Positions 26,064-35,750 of a stretch of DNA of 64,000 nucleotides are shown piece after piece. Position 1 is the first letter of the stretch. Each line of letters starts with the position of its first letter. The position numbers and the translations under genes are program-made. This DNA is from Bacteroidota bacterium (GTDB lineage Bacteria; Bacteroidota; Bacteroidia; Flavobacteriales; Weeksellaceae). The notes beneath the pieces are model-generated. The model saw only the letters and a list, made by a program, of their open reading frames with translations. It searched no databases and was not told the origin of the DNA. Where the stretch lies: NCBI GenBank assembly GCA_023458535.1, contig JAEWYW010000046.1, positions 1-64,000 on the forward strand, read 5' to 3'.

Positions 26064-27833
26064 TTACAAAGGTGAAACTAATTCTAAAAACCAATTCTTT
26101 ACATCACCCTCTAAATGTTTTCCGATTTTTTCTTCACATTGCTTATGGTAATCATTCAACCAATCCAATTCCTTCTCAGAAAGCATTTCTTTTACGATAA
26201 TATCTTTAAAAAACGGACAAAAAGTTAATGTTTCAAATTCATAAAAGACCCCTGAATCACTGGTTTTCCATTCTTTAACAGCAACAAGATTTTCATGTCG
26301 AATTCCGTATTTTCCTTCAACATAATAGCCTGGCTCGTTAGAGCAAACCATACCTGGAAGCAATTCCTGAGGGTTCATTTCCTTACGAATATTCTGAGGA
26401 CCTTCGTGAACATTCATGAAACTTCCTACGCCATGTCCTGTACCGTGATTATAATCCTTTGCATTTATCCATAGTGGCATTCTTGCGATGGCATCTAATT
26501 GAACGCCTTTTGTTCCTTTAGGAAATTTAACCATCGAAAGTCTAATCATTCCTTGTAATACTAATGTAGAATCTATTTTAAATTCATCGGAAACGGGGCC
26601 AATTGCCAAAGTTCTCGTGATATCGGTAGTCCCTTCTAAGTACTGCCCTCCAGAATCTATTAAAATACTTCCATCATTGGTAACTTCCTTACTACCTTCA
26701 CTTTTTGCAGAATAATGAACAATAGCTCCATTTTCCTTGTATCCGATAATGCTTCCGAAACTCTCACTTACAAAATTTTCACCTTCAGCACGGAAATCAT
26801 GAAGTTTTTGTCCAATAGAATATTCATTCATAGGCTCTTTTCCTACATTGTGGGTCAACCAATAAAGGAATTTCACCATAGCAACACCATCTCTTTCCAT
26901 TACTGTTCTGAATCCTTTGAGTTCAGATTCGTTTTTAGTGGCTTTCATTAAATTTCCAGGAACAGAACCTTTTACGATAGTATTTTCTGATTGTAAGGCT
27001 TTAAAAATGGACTGATTGGTATTCGGTGAAATTAAGATTTTCTGATCTTTAATCGAACTTAAATAATTAAAAAATTCATCATATGGAAGCATCTTTACAC
27101 CAGCCTCGTCCATAGATTTTCTGGCATCGATATCCAGTTTATCCAAATCAACAAAAAGATGAGCATCATTGATGGTTACTACAATATATCCCAAGAAAAT
27201 AGGATTATAGTCTACATCACTTCCTCTAAGATTTAAAGTCCAAGCAACATCATCCAAACTAGAGATTATATGTGTTGTAACCTCTTGTTTATCCATACTT
27301 TCTCTAATAGCTGCCAGCTTTTCTGAAACAGATTTACCGGCTCTTTCTGTAGGATGAACGTAAATTTTATTTTTTGATGGAGCATCTCTTTCTGTCCAAA
27401 TGTTTTTTAATAATGGAGCATCTACTAATTCAATATTTTTAGCTTTAAGCTTATTTTCTAATGCATCCCAATTTGCGTTGGAGGTAGCAATAGCATTTAC
27501 ACCCACTTTTCCGCCATCAGGAATTTCAGAAATAATCCAATCGATATAATTGGGTGTACCCTCTACCCCATCTTTGTAGAGATCAATTCCAGACCCTTCC
27601 AATTCTATTGGTGCTTGCACAAAATACCTACCATCCGTCCACAATCCAGCTTTATCTTTGGCAATTACCACAAATCCTGCTGAACCAGTAAAGCCCGAAA
27701 GCCAGGTACGTTCCTGCCATTCAGCTGGAAGATATTCGCTCATATGCGGATCTGCGGAATAAACGATAAATGCGTCAATATTTTCTTTACCCATTTCGTT
27801 GCGAAGTGCAGCAACTCTATCTTTAGTAGTCAT
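26064..27833 (-). CDS. Xaa-Pro aminopeptidase, M24 family
   Basis: A 589-residue cytoplasmic metallopeptidase that removes the N-terminal residue before proline. It has two creatinase-like N-terminal domains (RVAALRNEMGKENIDAFIV, SEYLPAEWQERTWLSGFTGSAG) and a C-terminal pita-bread domain. Metal ligands are visible in IDSGGQYLEGTTDITRTLAIG (two Asp), HGTGHGVGSFMNVHEGP (His), NEPGYY (Glu) and RHENLVAV (Glu). The length matches the ~600-residue eukaryote-like aminopeptidase P subtype. No signal peptide. Transcription would run into the hairpin array just 12 nt after the stop. Together with the DPP4 gene at 38 kb it could serve proline-rich peptide breakdown (inference). Confidence 0.95.
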   Translation of the reverse strand: MTTKDRVAALRNEMGKENIDAFIVYSADPHMSEYLPAEWQERTWLSGFTGSAGFVVIAKDKAGLWTDGRYFVQAPIELEGSGIDLYKDGVEGTPNYIDWIISEIPDGGKVGVNAIATSNANWDALENKLKAKNIELVDAPLLKNIWTERDAPSKNKIYVHPTERAGKSVSEKLAAIRESMDKQEVTTHIISSLDDVAWTLNLRGSDVDYNPIFLGYIVVTINDAHLFVDLDKLDIDARKSMDEAGVKMLPYDEFFNYLSSIKDQKILISPNTNQSIFKALQSENTIVKGSVPGNLMKATKNESELKGFRTVMERDGVAMVKFLYWLTHNVGKEPMNEYSIGQKLHDFRAEGENFVSESFGSIIGYKENGAIVHYSAKSEGSKEVTNDGSILIDSGGQYLEGTTDITRTLAIGPVSDEFKIDSTLVLQGMIRLSMVKFPKGTKGVQLDAIARMPLWINAKDYNHGTGHGVGSFMNVHEGPQNIRKEMNPQELLPGMVCSNEPGYYVEGKYGIRHENLVAVKEWKTSDSGVFYEFETLTFCPFFKDIIVKEMLSEKELDWLNDYHKQCEEKIGKHLEGDVKNWFLELVSPL

Positions 27834-27905
27834 AATAAAATTTTTAAAGTGTGAATTTACGAAATTATAGTCTTTCTAAAGTTTCCGAGGAACATAAAGA
27901 TTCAT

Positions 27906-27934
27906 AAAAAAAGCCACCTTAAAGAAGATGGCTT
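27906..27934 (-). terminator. Terminator of the glutamate-synthase-like gene
   Basis: Minus strand stem AAGCCATCTT/AAGGTGGCTT (one G-T pair), 4-nt loop, then a T run. Confidence 0.8.
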
Positions 27935-27939
27935 AACTA

Positions 27940-29451
27940 TTATGCTTTATGTTTTACATTATTCAGAATATCTGGGAAATACATATCCGATAAGTGCTCG
28001 AATTCATCTCCACGCATGAACATTGAAGCATCAACCTCATCGTAAGACGACTTTCCTGCTGCACCAATCAGTTCATTACAAGTATGTAAAGTATTTTTAT
28101 GGAAATGATACACTCTTTCTGATTTGTCGGTAATATCTAGACCTTTAATCAACATTTTATCTTGCGTAGCAACACCTGTAGGACAGGTATTGGAGTTGCA
28201 TTTCAATGCCTGAATACAGCCTAAAGCAAACATGAAGCCTCTGGCATTGTTACACATATCCGCACCCATCGCAATCGCACGAAGAATATCTAAACTTGTT
28301 AAAACCTTTCCACTGGCGATAACTTTCAGTTTATCTCTAACACCATAGTTATTTAAAGTTCTGTTCACGAAAATTAATGCCGGCTCCAAAGGCATACCCA
28401 CACCATCAGAAAATTCCGGTGGCGCCGCTCCAGTACCACCTTCGGCACCATCAATGGTAATGAAATCAGGATAGATTTGAAGTTCATTCATTTTTTCACA
28501 GATATCTTCAAATTCTTTTGGTTCTCCTATACACAATTTAAAGCCTACGGGCTTTCCTCCAGATAAGTCTCTTAATTCCTGTACAAAACGCAGTAATCCT
28601 GCAGCGTCAGAAAAAGCGGAGTGTGAAGGCGGCGAAATGATCGTCATTCCTGGGGTTACGTGACGAATTTTTGCAACTTCCGGAGTATTTTTGCTTGCAG
28701 GTAAAACTCCACCGTGACCAGGCTTTGCACCTTGCGAAAGTTTAATTTCAATCAGTTTTACATTTGGAATGGTAGAGTTTTTTCGGAATAATTCAGGGTT
28801 GAATTTTCCTTGTTCGTCTCTACAGCCAAAATATCCTGTACCAATCTGCCAGCAAAGATCGCCTCCTTCTAAATGGTAAGGTGAAATTCCCCCTTCACCT
28901 GTATTATGGAAAAAGTTTCCTTTTTTAGCTCCACGGTTCAAAGAAATTTGCGCTCTATAACTCAAAGAACCAAAACTCATCGCAGAAATATTGAACAAAG
29001 AGGCGCTGTAAGGTTGTGTACATTGATCTCCACCTAATGTAACTCTAGGAAGTTCATCTTTAGGCGACTTCGCATAGATGGAATGCTTAATACCTTCATA
29101 TTTTCTATGATTCAACTCCAGCTGTGTTCCAAATGCAACTGTATCACTAATATTTTTTGCTCTTCTATAGGCTGCGGAACGCTGATTTCTTGGAAATGGT
29201 TTCCCATCACTTTCACGCTCAATAAAATACTGTTGAATTTCTGGTGAAATTTCTTCAAACATATAACGGAAGTTCCCTAATATTGGGAAGTTTCTCTTAA
29301 TAGCATGTTTTGTCTGAAAAGCATCAAACAATCCTATAATGTACAGAATTGTAACAATAATTGGTAACCAAAACTGCAACTGGAATATTATGGCGGATGC
29401 CCAAAGAACGATTACTATTGCCGTTCCCCAAGATAAAAACTTATCTCTCAT
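27940..29451 (-). CDS. FMN-binding glutamate synthase family protein
   Basis: A 503-residue protein containing the FMN/glutamate synthase domain found in GltB, without the amidotransferase domain. Two N-terminal hydrophobic segments (residues ~8-42) probably anchor it in the membrane. Domain features: SAMSFGSLSYRAQISLNRGAKKG, NTGEGGISPYH, KLSQGAKPGHGGVLPASKNT, FITIDGAEGGTGAAPPEFSDGVGMPL and the Cys-containing CNSNTCPTGVATQDK. Free-standing members are common in Bacteroidota, but their reaction is not established; they may not make glutamate. A terminator follows. Confidence 0.88.
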   Translation of the reverse strand: MRDKFLSWGTAIVIVLWASAIIFQLQFWLPIIVTILYIIGLFDAFQTKHAIKRNFPILGNFRYMFEEISPEIQQYFIERESDGKPFPRNQRSAAYRRAKNISDTVAFGTQLELNHRKYEGIKHSIYAKSPKDELPRVTLGGDQCTQPYSASLFNISAMSFGSLSYRAQISLNRGAKKGNFFHNTGEGGISPYHLEGGDLCWQIGTGYFGCRDEQGKFNPELFRKNSTIPNVKLIEIKLSQGAKPGHGGVLPASKNTPEVAKIRHVTPGMTIISPPSHSAFSDAAGLLRFVQELRDLSGGKPVGFKLCIGEPKEFEDICEKMNELQIYPDFITIDGAEGGTGAAPPEFSDGVGMPLEPALIFVNRTLNNYGVRDKLKVIASGKVLTSLDILRAIAMGADMCNNARGFMFALGCIQALKCNSNTCPTGVATQDKMLIKGLDITDKSERVYHFHKNTLHTCNELIGAAGKSSYDEVDASMFMRGDEFEHLSDMYFPDILNNVKHKA

Positions 29452-29704
29452 AAAAATTCAATTTTAATTTATTTTCATTTTACTTTCACTCAAAAATACT
29501 CAACACCCTTAATCATTGTGTCTTTAAAATTCAAAGCCTAAAATTAGGAAAAACTAATCTTAAAAACGAAGATTTATCTAAAGTTTGCTCTTAAATATTG
29601 GATGTCTTGGGAACAACCTCTTTTAGAAAATCAAATAGTAAGATTAATTTACAAAATTCAGGACTTGGACTTTGAACAATGAAAAGTGTTGGCGAGGTAA
29701 ATAA

Positions 29705-31051
29705 TTACACCTTCGCCAAAAAATCCTCGAAGACTGGGACTACAGATACGTTGCCGTCTGCTTCAATTTTTTCCAATTTTAAAACTTCGATCTGGTTTAC
29801 AGAATTTGCATCAAAAGGTTTTTGAACCCTAACATAATTTTCTGTAAAACCAAGCATATATCCGCCTTTATTCTCATGTTCCCACAGAACAGGAAGCGTT
29901 TTCCCAATTTGGGATTCATAAAAAGCCATTTTTTTCTTCTCAGAAAGAATTCTTAGCATTTTATTTCTTTTCTTTCTCTCCGAAACAGGCACTACACCCT
30001 GCATACCTACAGCTTCCGTATTTTCTCTTTCAGAATAGGTGAAGACGTGAAGATAAGAAATAGGCAAACTATTTAAATAATTATAAGTTTCTAAAAATTT
30101 CTCTTCTGTCTCTCCAGGGAAACCTACGATAACATCCACTCCAATTGCCGCATCAGGCATCACCTCACGAATTTTCGAAATTCTCTCCGAATATAATTTA
30201 GTAAGGTAACGACGCTTCATCTTTTTTAATAAATCGTCACTTCCCGATTGTAATGGAATATGAAAATGAGGAACAAAACGTCTGCTCTGTGCCACCAATT
30301 CTATGCTTTCGTCTTTTAAAAGATTAGGTTCGATTGATGAAATTCTAATTCTTTCGATGCCTTCCACTTTATTGAGCTCTGTGATTAAATCTAAAAAAGT
30401 ATGCTCGTGCTTTTTGTTGCCGAACTCACCTTTCCCGTAATCACCAATATTTACACCTGTTAAAACGATTTCTTTAATGTCTCTTGATGCGATCTCAGAA
30501 GCGTTTTTCACCACATTTTCTATGGTATCTGAGCGGGAAATTCCTCTTGCTAAAGGAATCGTACAATAAGTACATTTATAATCGCAACCATCTTGAACTT
30601 TTAGAAAAGCCCTCGTTCTGTCACCAATGGAATAACTTCCAATAAAAAAATCGGTTTCTTCAATTTCGCACGAATGAACTATACCTTCAGTATTGGTTTT
30701 TTGCAAATCATTCAAATAAGAATGAATATTGAATTTTTCTTTGGCTCCCAACACCAAATCTACACCTTCAATTTGAGAAATTTCTTCTGGCTTAAGTTGT
30801 GCATAGCAACCTACCACCACCACCAACCCATCTGGATTGGCTTTCATGGCTCTTTTTACGTGAATTTTACACTCCTTATCCGCATTTTCTGTCACAGAAC
30901 ACGTGTTGATAACGTAGACGTCTGCTTTTTCATCAAAATTTACTTTCGCATAACCTTCTTCCGTTAGCTGGCGGGCAATAGTAGAGGTTTCCGCAAAGTT
31001 GAGTTTGCAGCCTAAGGTGTGGTATGCAGCGTTTTTTTGATGGGTTAACAT
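29705..31051 (-). CDS. mtaB: tRNA t6A37 methylthiotransferase MtaB
   Basis: A radical-SAM enzyme that adds a methylthio group to t6A at position 37 of tRNAs reading ANN codons. The 448-residue protein has the N-terminal MTTase domain with three Fe-S ligands (Cys 15, 51 and 82), the radical SAM motif CDYKCTYC (Cys 156, 160 and 163), and a C-terminal TRAM-like region. The N-terminal KNAAYHTLGCKLNFAETS is characteristic of MtaB rather than MiaB or RimO. A -7-like TATCTTTG (31072-31079, minus strand) lies upstream. In the 253-nt gap to the next gene (29452-29704) nothing was recognised. Confidence 0.94.
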   Translation of the reverse strand: MLTHQKNAAYHTLGCKLNFAETSTIARQLTEEGYAKVNFDEKADVYVINTCSVTENADKECKIHVKRAMKANPDGLVVVVGCYAQLKPEEISQIEGVDLVLGAKEKFNIHSYLNDLQKTNTEGIVHSCEIEETDFFIGSYSIGDRTRAFLKVQDGCDYKCTYCTIPLARGISRSDTIENVVKNASEIASRDIKEIVLTGVNIGDYGKGEFGNKKHEHTFLDLITELNKVEGIERIRISSIEPNLLKDESIELVAQSRRFVPHFHIPLQSGSDDLLKKMKRRYLTKLYSERISKIREVMPDAAIGVDVIVGFPGETEEKFLETYNYLNSLPISYLHVFTYSERENTEAVGMQGVVPVSERKKRNKMLRILSEKKKMAFYESQIGKTLPVLWEHENKGGYMLGFTENYVRVQKPFDANSVNQIEVLKLEKIEADGNVSVVPVFEDFLAKV

Positions 31052-31096
31052 TTCTCAAAAATTTGAAAGTGCAAAGATAAGCATTTTTAGCTATTT

Positions 31097-31684
31097 CTAC
31101 TCTTTATAATCATCACGAACATCAGCATCATTTTTATAACAAACGGGTGACGAATTTTGGGGTATCTCCCCGCTAAATTTCCTGGTCATTTCCTCGTTAA
31201 ATTCATTTGATTTGTTTCTCGCTACCGAAAGCGTCTTCCAATCATCATTTTTTAACATCTTAGCGATATACACAATTTGTCCGATATGATAAGGATAATG
31301 TGCCAATTGTCTCAGCACGGCATCCGAAACAGAATGTGGTTCTTTTCTGATGTAAATTATTGCATCCCAATCAGGATCTTTTATTTGATTCAAAGCATCA
31401 AAAAGACATTTCCAGCCTTCCTCCCAATAATCAACCACCTCTTTTTTCGTGGAAAATGAATTAACAAATTCCAAATCTCTATTACGCCAGTCTTTTTCGC
31501 CATCCTCAGTAAGAAAATTGGTCCATCTTGATAGCATATTCCCAGCAATGTGTTTCACAATAACAGCAATCGAATTACTTTCTTCGTTAAACTGCCAAAA
31601 CATTTGGTCATCAGTCAACTGATCAAAGGTTTTGTCACCCAGTTCCTTGTAGTATTGAAATCGTTTGATAAATAGATCTTTCAT
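31097..31684 (-). CDS. DinB-superfamily protein (DUF1572)
   Basis: A 195-residue cytoplasmic four-helix protein. Recognisable parts are MKDLFIKRFQYYKELGDKTF, WQFNEESNSIAVIVKHIAGNM, and AVLRQLAHYPYHIGQIVYIAKML; the three His positions (KHIAGN, HYPYHIGQ) match the metal site of DinB-like proteins. DUF1572 members have no confirmed function; relatives include thiol-dependent S-transferases. It lies 45 nt upstream of mtaB on the same strand and could be co-transcribed, though a -7-like element lies between them. Confidence 0.85.
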   Translation of the reverse strand: MKDLFIKRFQYYKELGDKTFDQLTDDQMFWQFNEESNSIAVIVKHIAGNMLSRWTNFLTEDGEKDWRNRDLEFVNSFSTKKEVVDYWEEGWKCLFDALNQIKDPDWDAIIYIRKEPHSVSDAVLRQLAHYPYHIGQIVYIAKMLKNDDWKTLSVARNKSNEFNEEMTRKFSGEIPQNSSPVCYKNDADVRDDYKE

Positions 31685-31710
31685 GCAACAAAAATTTGGA
31701 TTGTAAAGAT

Positions 31711-31739
31711 AAAAAAACTGCCTCCGAGAAGGAAGCAGT
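31711..31739 (-). terminator. Terminator after the T9SS type B surface protein gene
   Basis: Minus strand stem ACTGCTTCC/GGAGGCAGT (one G-T pair), 5-nt loop, then seven T. Confidence 0.8.
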
Positions 31740-31763
31740 CTTGATAGATTTTTACAAAATCAA

Positions 31764-33869
31764 TTATCTGTTTTTAATCAATATCCAACTGTTATAAATA
31801 AATTGAGTATTGTTTGCATCATTCTCATTCCAACTCAAAGAGAACCAATAAGTGTCTGTAGTGATTTTTCTACCGAATAATGTTCCATCCCACTTGTAAC
31901 CATTGCTTTTATCAGCTTTGTAAACTTCGTTACCGTACCTATTATACACTTTGAAAACAAGATTTTTCTTTCCAGCCAGGGCAGAGAAATCTACTCCATC
32001 ATTATTTCCATCACCATTCGCAGTAATAACGTTCACAATATTTGGCACCGTTACACTTACCGTCACAGGATTACAATCTCTGGTGTCTTTCACATAAACC
32101 TTTATGTCTCCTCTAGGAAGATTAGTAAATTCATTAGAATTTTGCCAATTAATATTGTCTATTGAATATTGGTAAGGAGGATGACCGCCTACCACATTCA
32201 CTTTAATACTTTTGAAACCAACTTCAACACCAGAAATAACTGGAGCATCTACGGGATATACTTTCACATGCTGAAGTACTGTACATTCACCGGTTTTTAG
32301 TTTCACCCAGTAAGTTCCAACACTCACACCAGAAATGGAAGAAGTTGTTTCTCCCGTACTCCATTGGTAATCATCGAAACCAGGTCCTGCATCTAAAGTA
32401 GTTCTGGCATCAATACAAATGGTTTGATCTTTTAATACAGATGAGAATTTCTGAGGGTTTACCGTGAGGGTTATTTTTGCAATAACATAACATCCTTGAG
32501 CGTTTGACACTTTCACATATACAACACCACTAGGTGAAACATAATTTGTAAAATTAGAAATTTCGTTGGTACCGTTTGTGACGTCTTGTAAGGATGGATA
32601 ATATTTCTTTGTAGCACCTCCAACACTCACAACAACACTTGCATTGCTTAAGTTAAAAGTTCCAGTGGATGGATTTGTTTCGAGAGCACAAGCCGAAAGA
32701 TTTGCGTCTGTTGCTGTGAAAACTGGACTAAAAACTAGTGTGATTTTTGCAACACCGTAACATCCACTACCGTTATCAGAAATTACTTTTACATAAACAT
32801 CTCCTGCCGCTGATTGGTAACCTGTAGGATTGGCAATTTCAGGTCCGCCAGCATTTAATTGTGCCATTGTCGCATAATATTTCTTGGTAGCAGGTATTGT
32901 TCCAGTGTATACATTGGCAGATGTTAAATCAAAAATAGCTGTTCCAACATTATTGTTATTGCACTTCGTTAAAGTAACATTTGTTGTTTGAATACTGCCA
33001 TCTTTAAATTTGAATTCTCCAATTTGCCTACAGCTATTCAGATTATTATTAGGGTTGGCGGTATCATTGTACCTAATTGTATAATAATAAGTCGCTGTAA
33101 AATTCACAGGCTCGGGAGCCACAATTGGATTACTGCTTGTAAGAGCTTCATTAGATGTACGATGATAGGTAATGATATAAGAAGGATTACCATTTAAAAT
33201 ACCAGGTGTTAAGCTACTCATATCAAAAACTGCAGGATTTGAGCAAACCGTAATAATTCTCGGATCCGTAGGTGTCGCCCCTGGCTGACCAGGTGGAACA
33301 AAAGGATGAGGAGTAAGATTGGGGTTGTTAAATGGTGAAGCTATAGTAGCGGTACCACCCCAAGTAAGGGAAAAAGGAGCCATGGTTGTACTTGTTGCGC
33401 TCACCCAGTTATCTAAATATAGATAATAGGTTTCCCCAGGAAGCACATCTAAATATCTGCAGTAAGGGTTTGTTGACCCACCAGGACCTGATAGGATTGT
33501 ACTTGTCATATTCAATCCTGTGCTTGCCCCTACGTTGACTACAGTAGCTGCATTACATCTTATCGGAGCACCAAGGTTACCACATGTTTTATTAGGACCA
33601 TACATTGCCCAGTCGTAATCCGCATTAGGATCTGTAGGCACCAGATTGAAAGTTAACGTTCCACCAGTAGCAATAGTAATTTTATACCATACTGAATTGT
33701 GTTCACCTTCAGTTAGGCAGCCACCTAACGTCTCATTAACATTTCCAATACCCACTGGAGAATAGTTAATAGTACTGCTGCCACACACACTAATTGCAGT
33801 TGCACAGTCCATTTGTGCATACGCATTTGCAATTATAAACGAAAAAATAAAAAATAAAATTTTTCTCAT
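31764..33869 (-). CDS. Large secreted surface protein with T9SS type B (gliding-motility-associated) C-terminal domain
   Basis: A 701-residue exported protein. Signal peptide MRKILFFIFSFIIANAYA, then a Cys-rich N-terminal domain (DCATAISVCGSSTINYSP, EGEHNSVWYKITIATGGTL) typical of flavobacterial adhesin-like surface proteins. Two or three repeated beta-domains follow, each with a ...KKYYAT/KKYYPS...GPEIANPTGYQSAAGDVYVKV type core, then a PKD/SprB-like segment (YQWSTGETTSSISGVSVGTYWVKL). The C-terminal ~90 residues are the type B sorting domain (NVITANGDGNNDGVDF, FKVYNRYGNEVYKAD, WDGTLFGRKITTDTYWFSL). It should be sent through the T9SS and may be an adhesin (inference). Confidence 0.87.
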   Translation of the reverse strand: MRKILFFIFSFIIANAYAQMDCATAISVCGSSTINYSPVGIGNVNETLGGCLTEGEHNSVWYKITIATGGTLTFNLVPTDPNADYDWAMYGPNKTCGNLGAPIRCNAATVVNVGASTGLNMTSTILSGPGGSTNPYCRYLDVLPGETYYLYLDNWVSATSTTMAPFSLTWGGTATIASPFNNPNLTPHPFVPPGQPGATPTDPRIITVCSNPAVFDMSSLTPGILNGNPSYIITYHRTSNEALTSSNPIVAPEPVNFTATYYYTIRYNDTANPNNNLNSCRQIGEFKFKDGSIQTTNVTLTKCNNNNVGTAIFDLTSANVYTGTIPATKKYYATMAQLNAGGPEIANPTGYQSAAGDVYVKVISDNGSGCYGVAKITLVFSPVFTATDANLSACALETNPSTGTFNLSNASVVVSVGGATKKYYPSLQDVTNGTNEISNFTNYVSPSGVVYVKVSNAQGCYVIAKITLTVNPQKFSSVLKDQTICIDARTTLDAGPGFDDYQWSTGETTSSISGVSVGTYWVKLKTGECTVLQHVKVYPVDAPVISGVEVGFKSIKVNVVGGHPPYQYSIDNINWQNSNEFTNLPRGDIKVYVKDTRDCNPVTVSVTVPNIVNVITANGDGNNDGVDFSALAGKKNLVFKVYNRYGNEVYKADKSNGYKWDGTLFGRKITTDTYWFSLSWNENDANNTQFIYNSWILIKNR

Positions 33870-34009
33870 ATAAATACAATTTTATGATTAATTAATGCAA
33901 TTTAAGAAAAGATTAACAAACAACAATGCAATAAAAATCAAATTTCTATTAAAAGATGATAATTTTAAAAATTCTAAAATACATATCAATTATAAAAACA
34001 CTTTAAATT

Positions 34010-34807
34010 TTATTTAATTGCAGTAAGGCTTCCGAAAAGATTTTCAAGATGAAATATGCGGTTAAAGGGACTTTGAACTTGGTTGAGCGACTCTTTATCC
34101 TGAATAAAGGAATATCGTGAGGCAAGTGAATTCATATTCGAAACAATGACCAACCAACATTCATCTGGTGAACGATCGTAGTAGGGATACTTTTCGTTTT
34201 TCTTGTGAATGATATCTATGATTTTATGTGAAGCCAAATCATCAAAGAGATTGAGATTATACTCGTAAGTAATAAAAACATTGCGCCTGTGAACAGACTT
34301 CCGAATATTTTTAACCACACCAACAGGCTTATGTTTCTGAATTGATTTTTTGATGTCTTGAATTATTTCATGTTGTTTCTCTAGCAAATCAGTATTTGAA
34401 ATCTCATGAAAAACTAAAAAATAAACACCACGATATTTCGCAGTGTTTTCTTGTTCTAATAATACTTCAGTTTCTCTGAAAATTTTATTGATCTGACTTT
34501 CTATTTTTTTTAAATCAAGATGGTTGATGACTTCTGTAAGTTCTATACCAATGGTTTTTTCTTTCAATTTTGCAATAAAATCTGGGCTTTCACAAGTGAG
34601 ATTTTCAAATTTAAGATCCGGAAAATGATGCATAAAAGCATTGAGCATTAGTATTTCCAGCTTTTTGCGGTATTTTTCTCTGTCGTGAAGGGTGGAATTA
34701 TCAATTTCACGGTGATACTTTTCTATAGGCTTCTTTTTGAGATGTCTATTCAGATAATATAGCGACAGGTTTTTGGTTAAACCTTCTTCTGAAAATGTCT
34801 TTTTCAT
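34010..34807 (-). CDS. Hypothetical protein, possible PD-(D/E)xK nuclease-like fold
   Basis: A 265-residue cytoplasmic protein rich in Lys, Glu and His with no signal peptide. The frame is open to a TTG at 34828, but the ATG at 34807 (MKKTFSEEGLTKN) is the likelier start. A segment SPDFIAKLKEKTIGIELTEV (residues 74-93) has the spacing of a PD-(D/E)xK nuclease core, with Asp 76 and Glu 89, but Thr at the usual Lys position, so activity is uncertain. Upstream is a basic helical part (HLKKKPIEKYHREID). It is divergent from the DUF3667 gene. No relative was named with confidence. Confidence 0.65.
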   Translation of the reverse strand: MKKTFSEEGLTKNLSLYYLNRHLKKKPIEKYHREIDNSTLHDREKYRKKLEILMLNAFMHHFPDLKFENLTCESPDFIAKLKEKTIGIELTEVINHLDLKKIESQINKIFRETEVLLEQENTAKYRGVYFLVFHEISNTDLLEKQHEIIQDIKKSIQKHKPVGVVKNIRKSVHRRNVFITYEYNLNLFDDLASHKIIDIIHKKNEKYPYYDRSPDECWLVIVSNMNSLASRYSFIQDKESLNQVQSPFNRIFHLENLFGSLTAIK

Positions 34808-34902
34808 TCCAATTCTATTGAAAATCAAAATTTTACGAACTAAATATACTAAATAATATCTTATACCAGCAAAAAAACAAAAATTTAAACTTCGCTTAAT
34901 AT

Positions 34903-34931
34903 TTGATTTTTAAACTGAATTTTTATCTTTG
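34903..34931 (+). promoter_or_regulatory. Consensus promoter of the DUF3667 gene
   Basis: TTG, 18 nt, TATCTTTG: a full match to the Bacteroidota promoter. The start codon ATG at 34945 follows 13 nt later. The TTG at 34903 is in frame with the gene but is better read as the -33 box than as a start codon. Confidence 0.75.
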
Positions 34932-34944
34932 GGAAAAACTAAAA

Positions 34945-35739
34945 ATGAATAACTACGGCAGCAACTGCAAAAATTGCAGTTACGAAATAGCAATTGAAGA
35001 AGATTATAAATTTTGTCCAAAATGCGGTCAATCACTTGATACCCACAGAATAAATTTCCATTATGTAACACATGAATTACAACATGGCATTCTCCATGTA
35101 GATAAAGGTATTTTAAATACAGGAAAAGCCTTATTTAAAAAACCTGGAATAATGGTTAGGGAATACTTAGAAGGGAAAAGAAAAAACCATTTCAGTCCCA
35201 TTATTTTTATTGTAATACTGTGCACGATTCTTACCCTAATCAAACATTATGTATATAATGATGATATTCTAAATGCAATAACTGCTGAATCTGCTAACGG
35301 AAGATCTGAAATTAGCAATAGAATTTTCAATGTATTTAAACCTGATATCAATTGGATGTATAAAAATTTAGTTTTATTTTATTTATTGCAAATTCCCCTT
35401 ATGTCCATTGGTTTTTGGATAGCCTTTAAAAAAATGACCAAATATAATTTTTTTGAATGGATGCTGATTTATGCCTTCTGCTTGATACAAATGATGATTG
35501 TATCTATTGTTTTTCAATTGCTAAATAAGATATTACCCGGTGTTTTGTTTTTGGCCATGCCAACATCATTCTTATTGACATCATGGACTATTTTTCAAGC
35601 GCTTTCAAAATATGATTTTACAAAAGTTTTTATTAATTTCATTTTGGGTTATATCATTAATTTTTCTTTAATGATGATATTAACAATGATAATTGTTGCT
35701 TACTTTTTAAACAGTCATCCTGAATTGTTATCAAATTAG
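34945..35739 (+). CDS. DUF3667 membrane protein with N-terminal zinc ribbon
   Basis: A 264-residue protein beginning with a zinc ribbon (NCKNCSYEI...YKFCPKCGQSLDTHRINF), then a conserved juxtamembrane segment (HELQHGILHVDKGILNTGKALFKKPG, REYLEGKRKNHFSPIIF), then four or five hydrophobic helices. This is the DUF3667 layout common in Bacteroidota; function unknown. The start at 34945 is fixed by the promoter just upstream. It lies 11 nt before the glucan phosphorylase gene and is probably co-transcribed with it. Confidence 0.88.
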   Translation: MNNYGSNCKNCSYEIAIEEDYKFCPKCGQSLDTHRINFHYVTHELQHGILHVDKGILNTGKALFKKPGIMVREYLEGKRKNHFSPIIFIVILCTILTLIKHYVYNDDILNAITAESANGRSEISNRIFNVFKPDINWMYKNLVLFYLLQIPLMSIGFWIAFKKMTKYNFFEWMLIYAFCLIQMMIVSIVFQLLNKILPGVLFLAMPTSFLLTSWTIFQALSKYDFTKVFINFILGYIINFSLMMILTMIIVAYFLNSHPELLSN

Positions 35740-35750
35740 TTAGAAAAAAT

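Noticed and set aside
29452..29704. Possible small gene or RNA between the glutamate-synthase-like gene and mtaB
   Set aside because: No open frame of note, no stable hairpin and no promoter match were found.
34808..34828. Extended TTG starts for several genes (for example 34010-34828, 60723-61811, 50626-51153)
   Set aside because: In each case a nearby ATG gives the conserved N-terminus, and in two cases (34903, 60723) the TTG is part of a consensus promoter.
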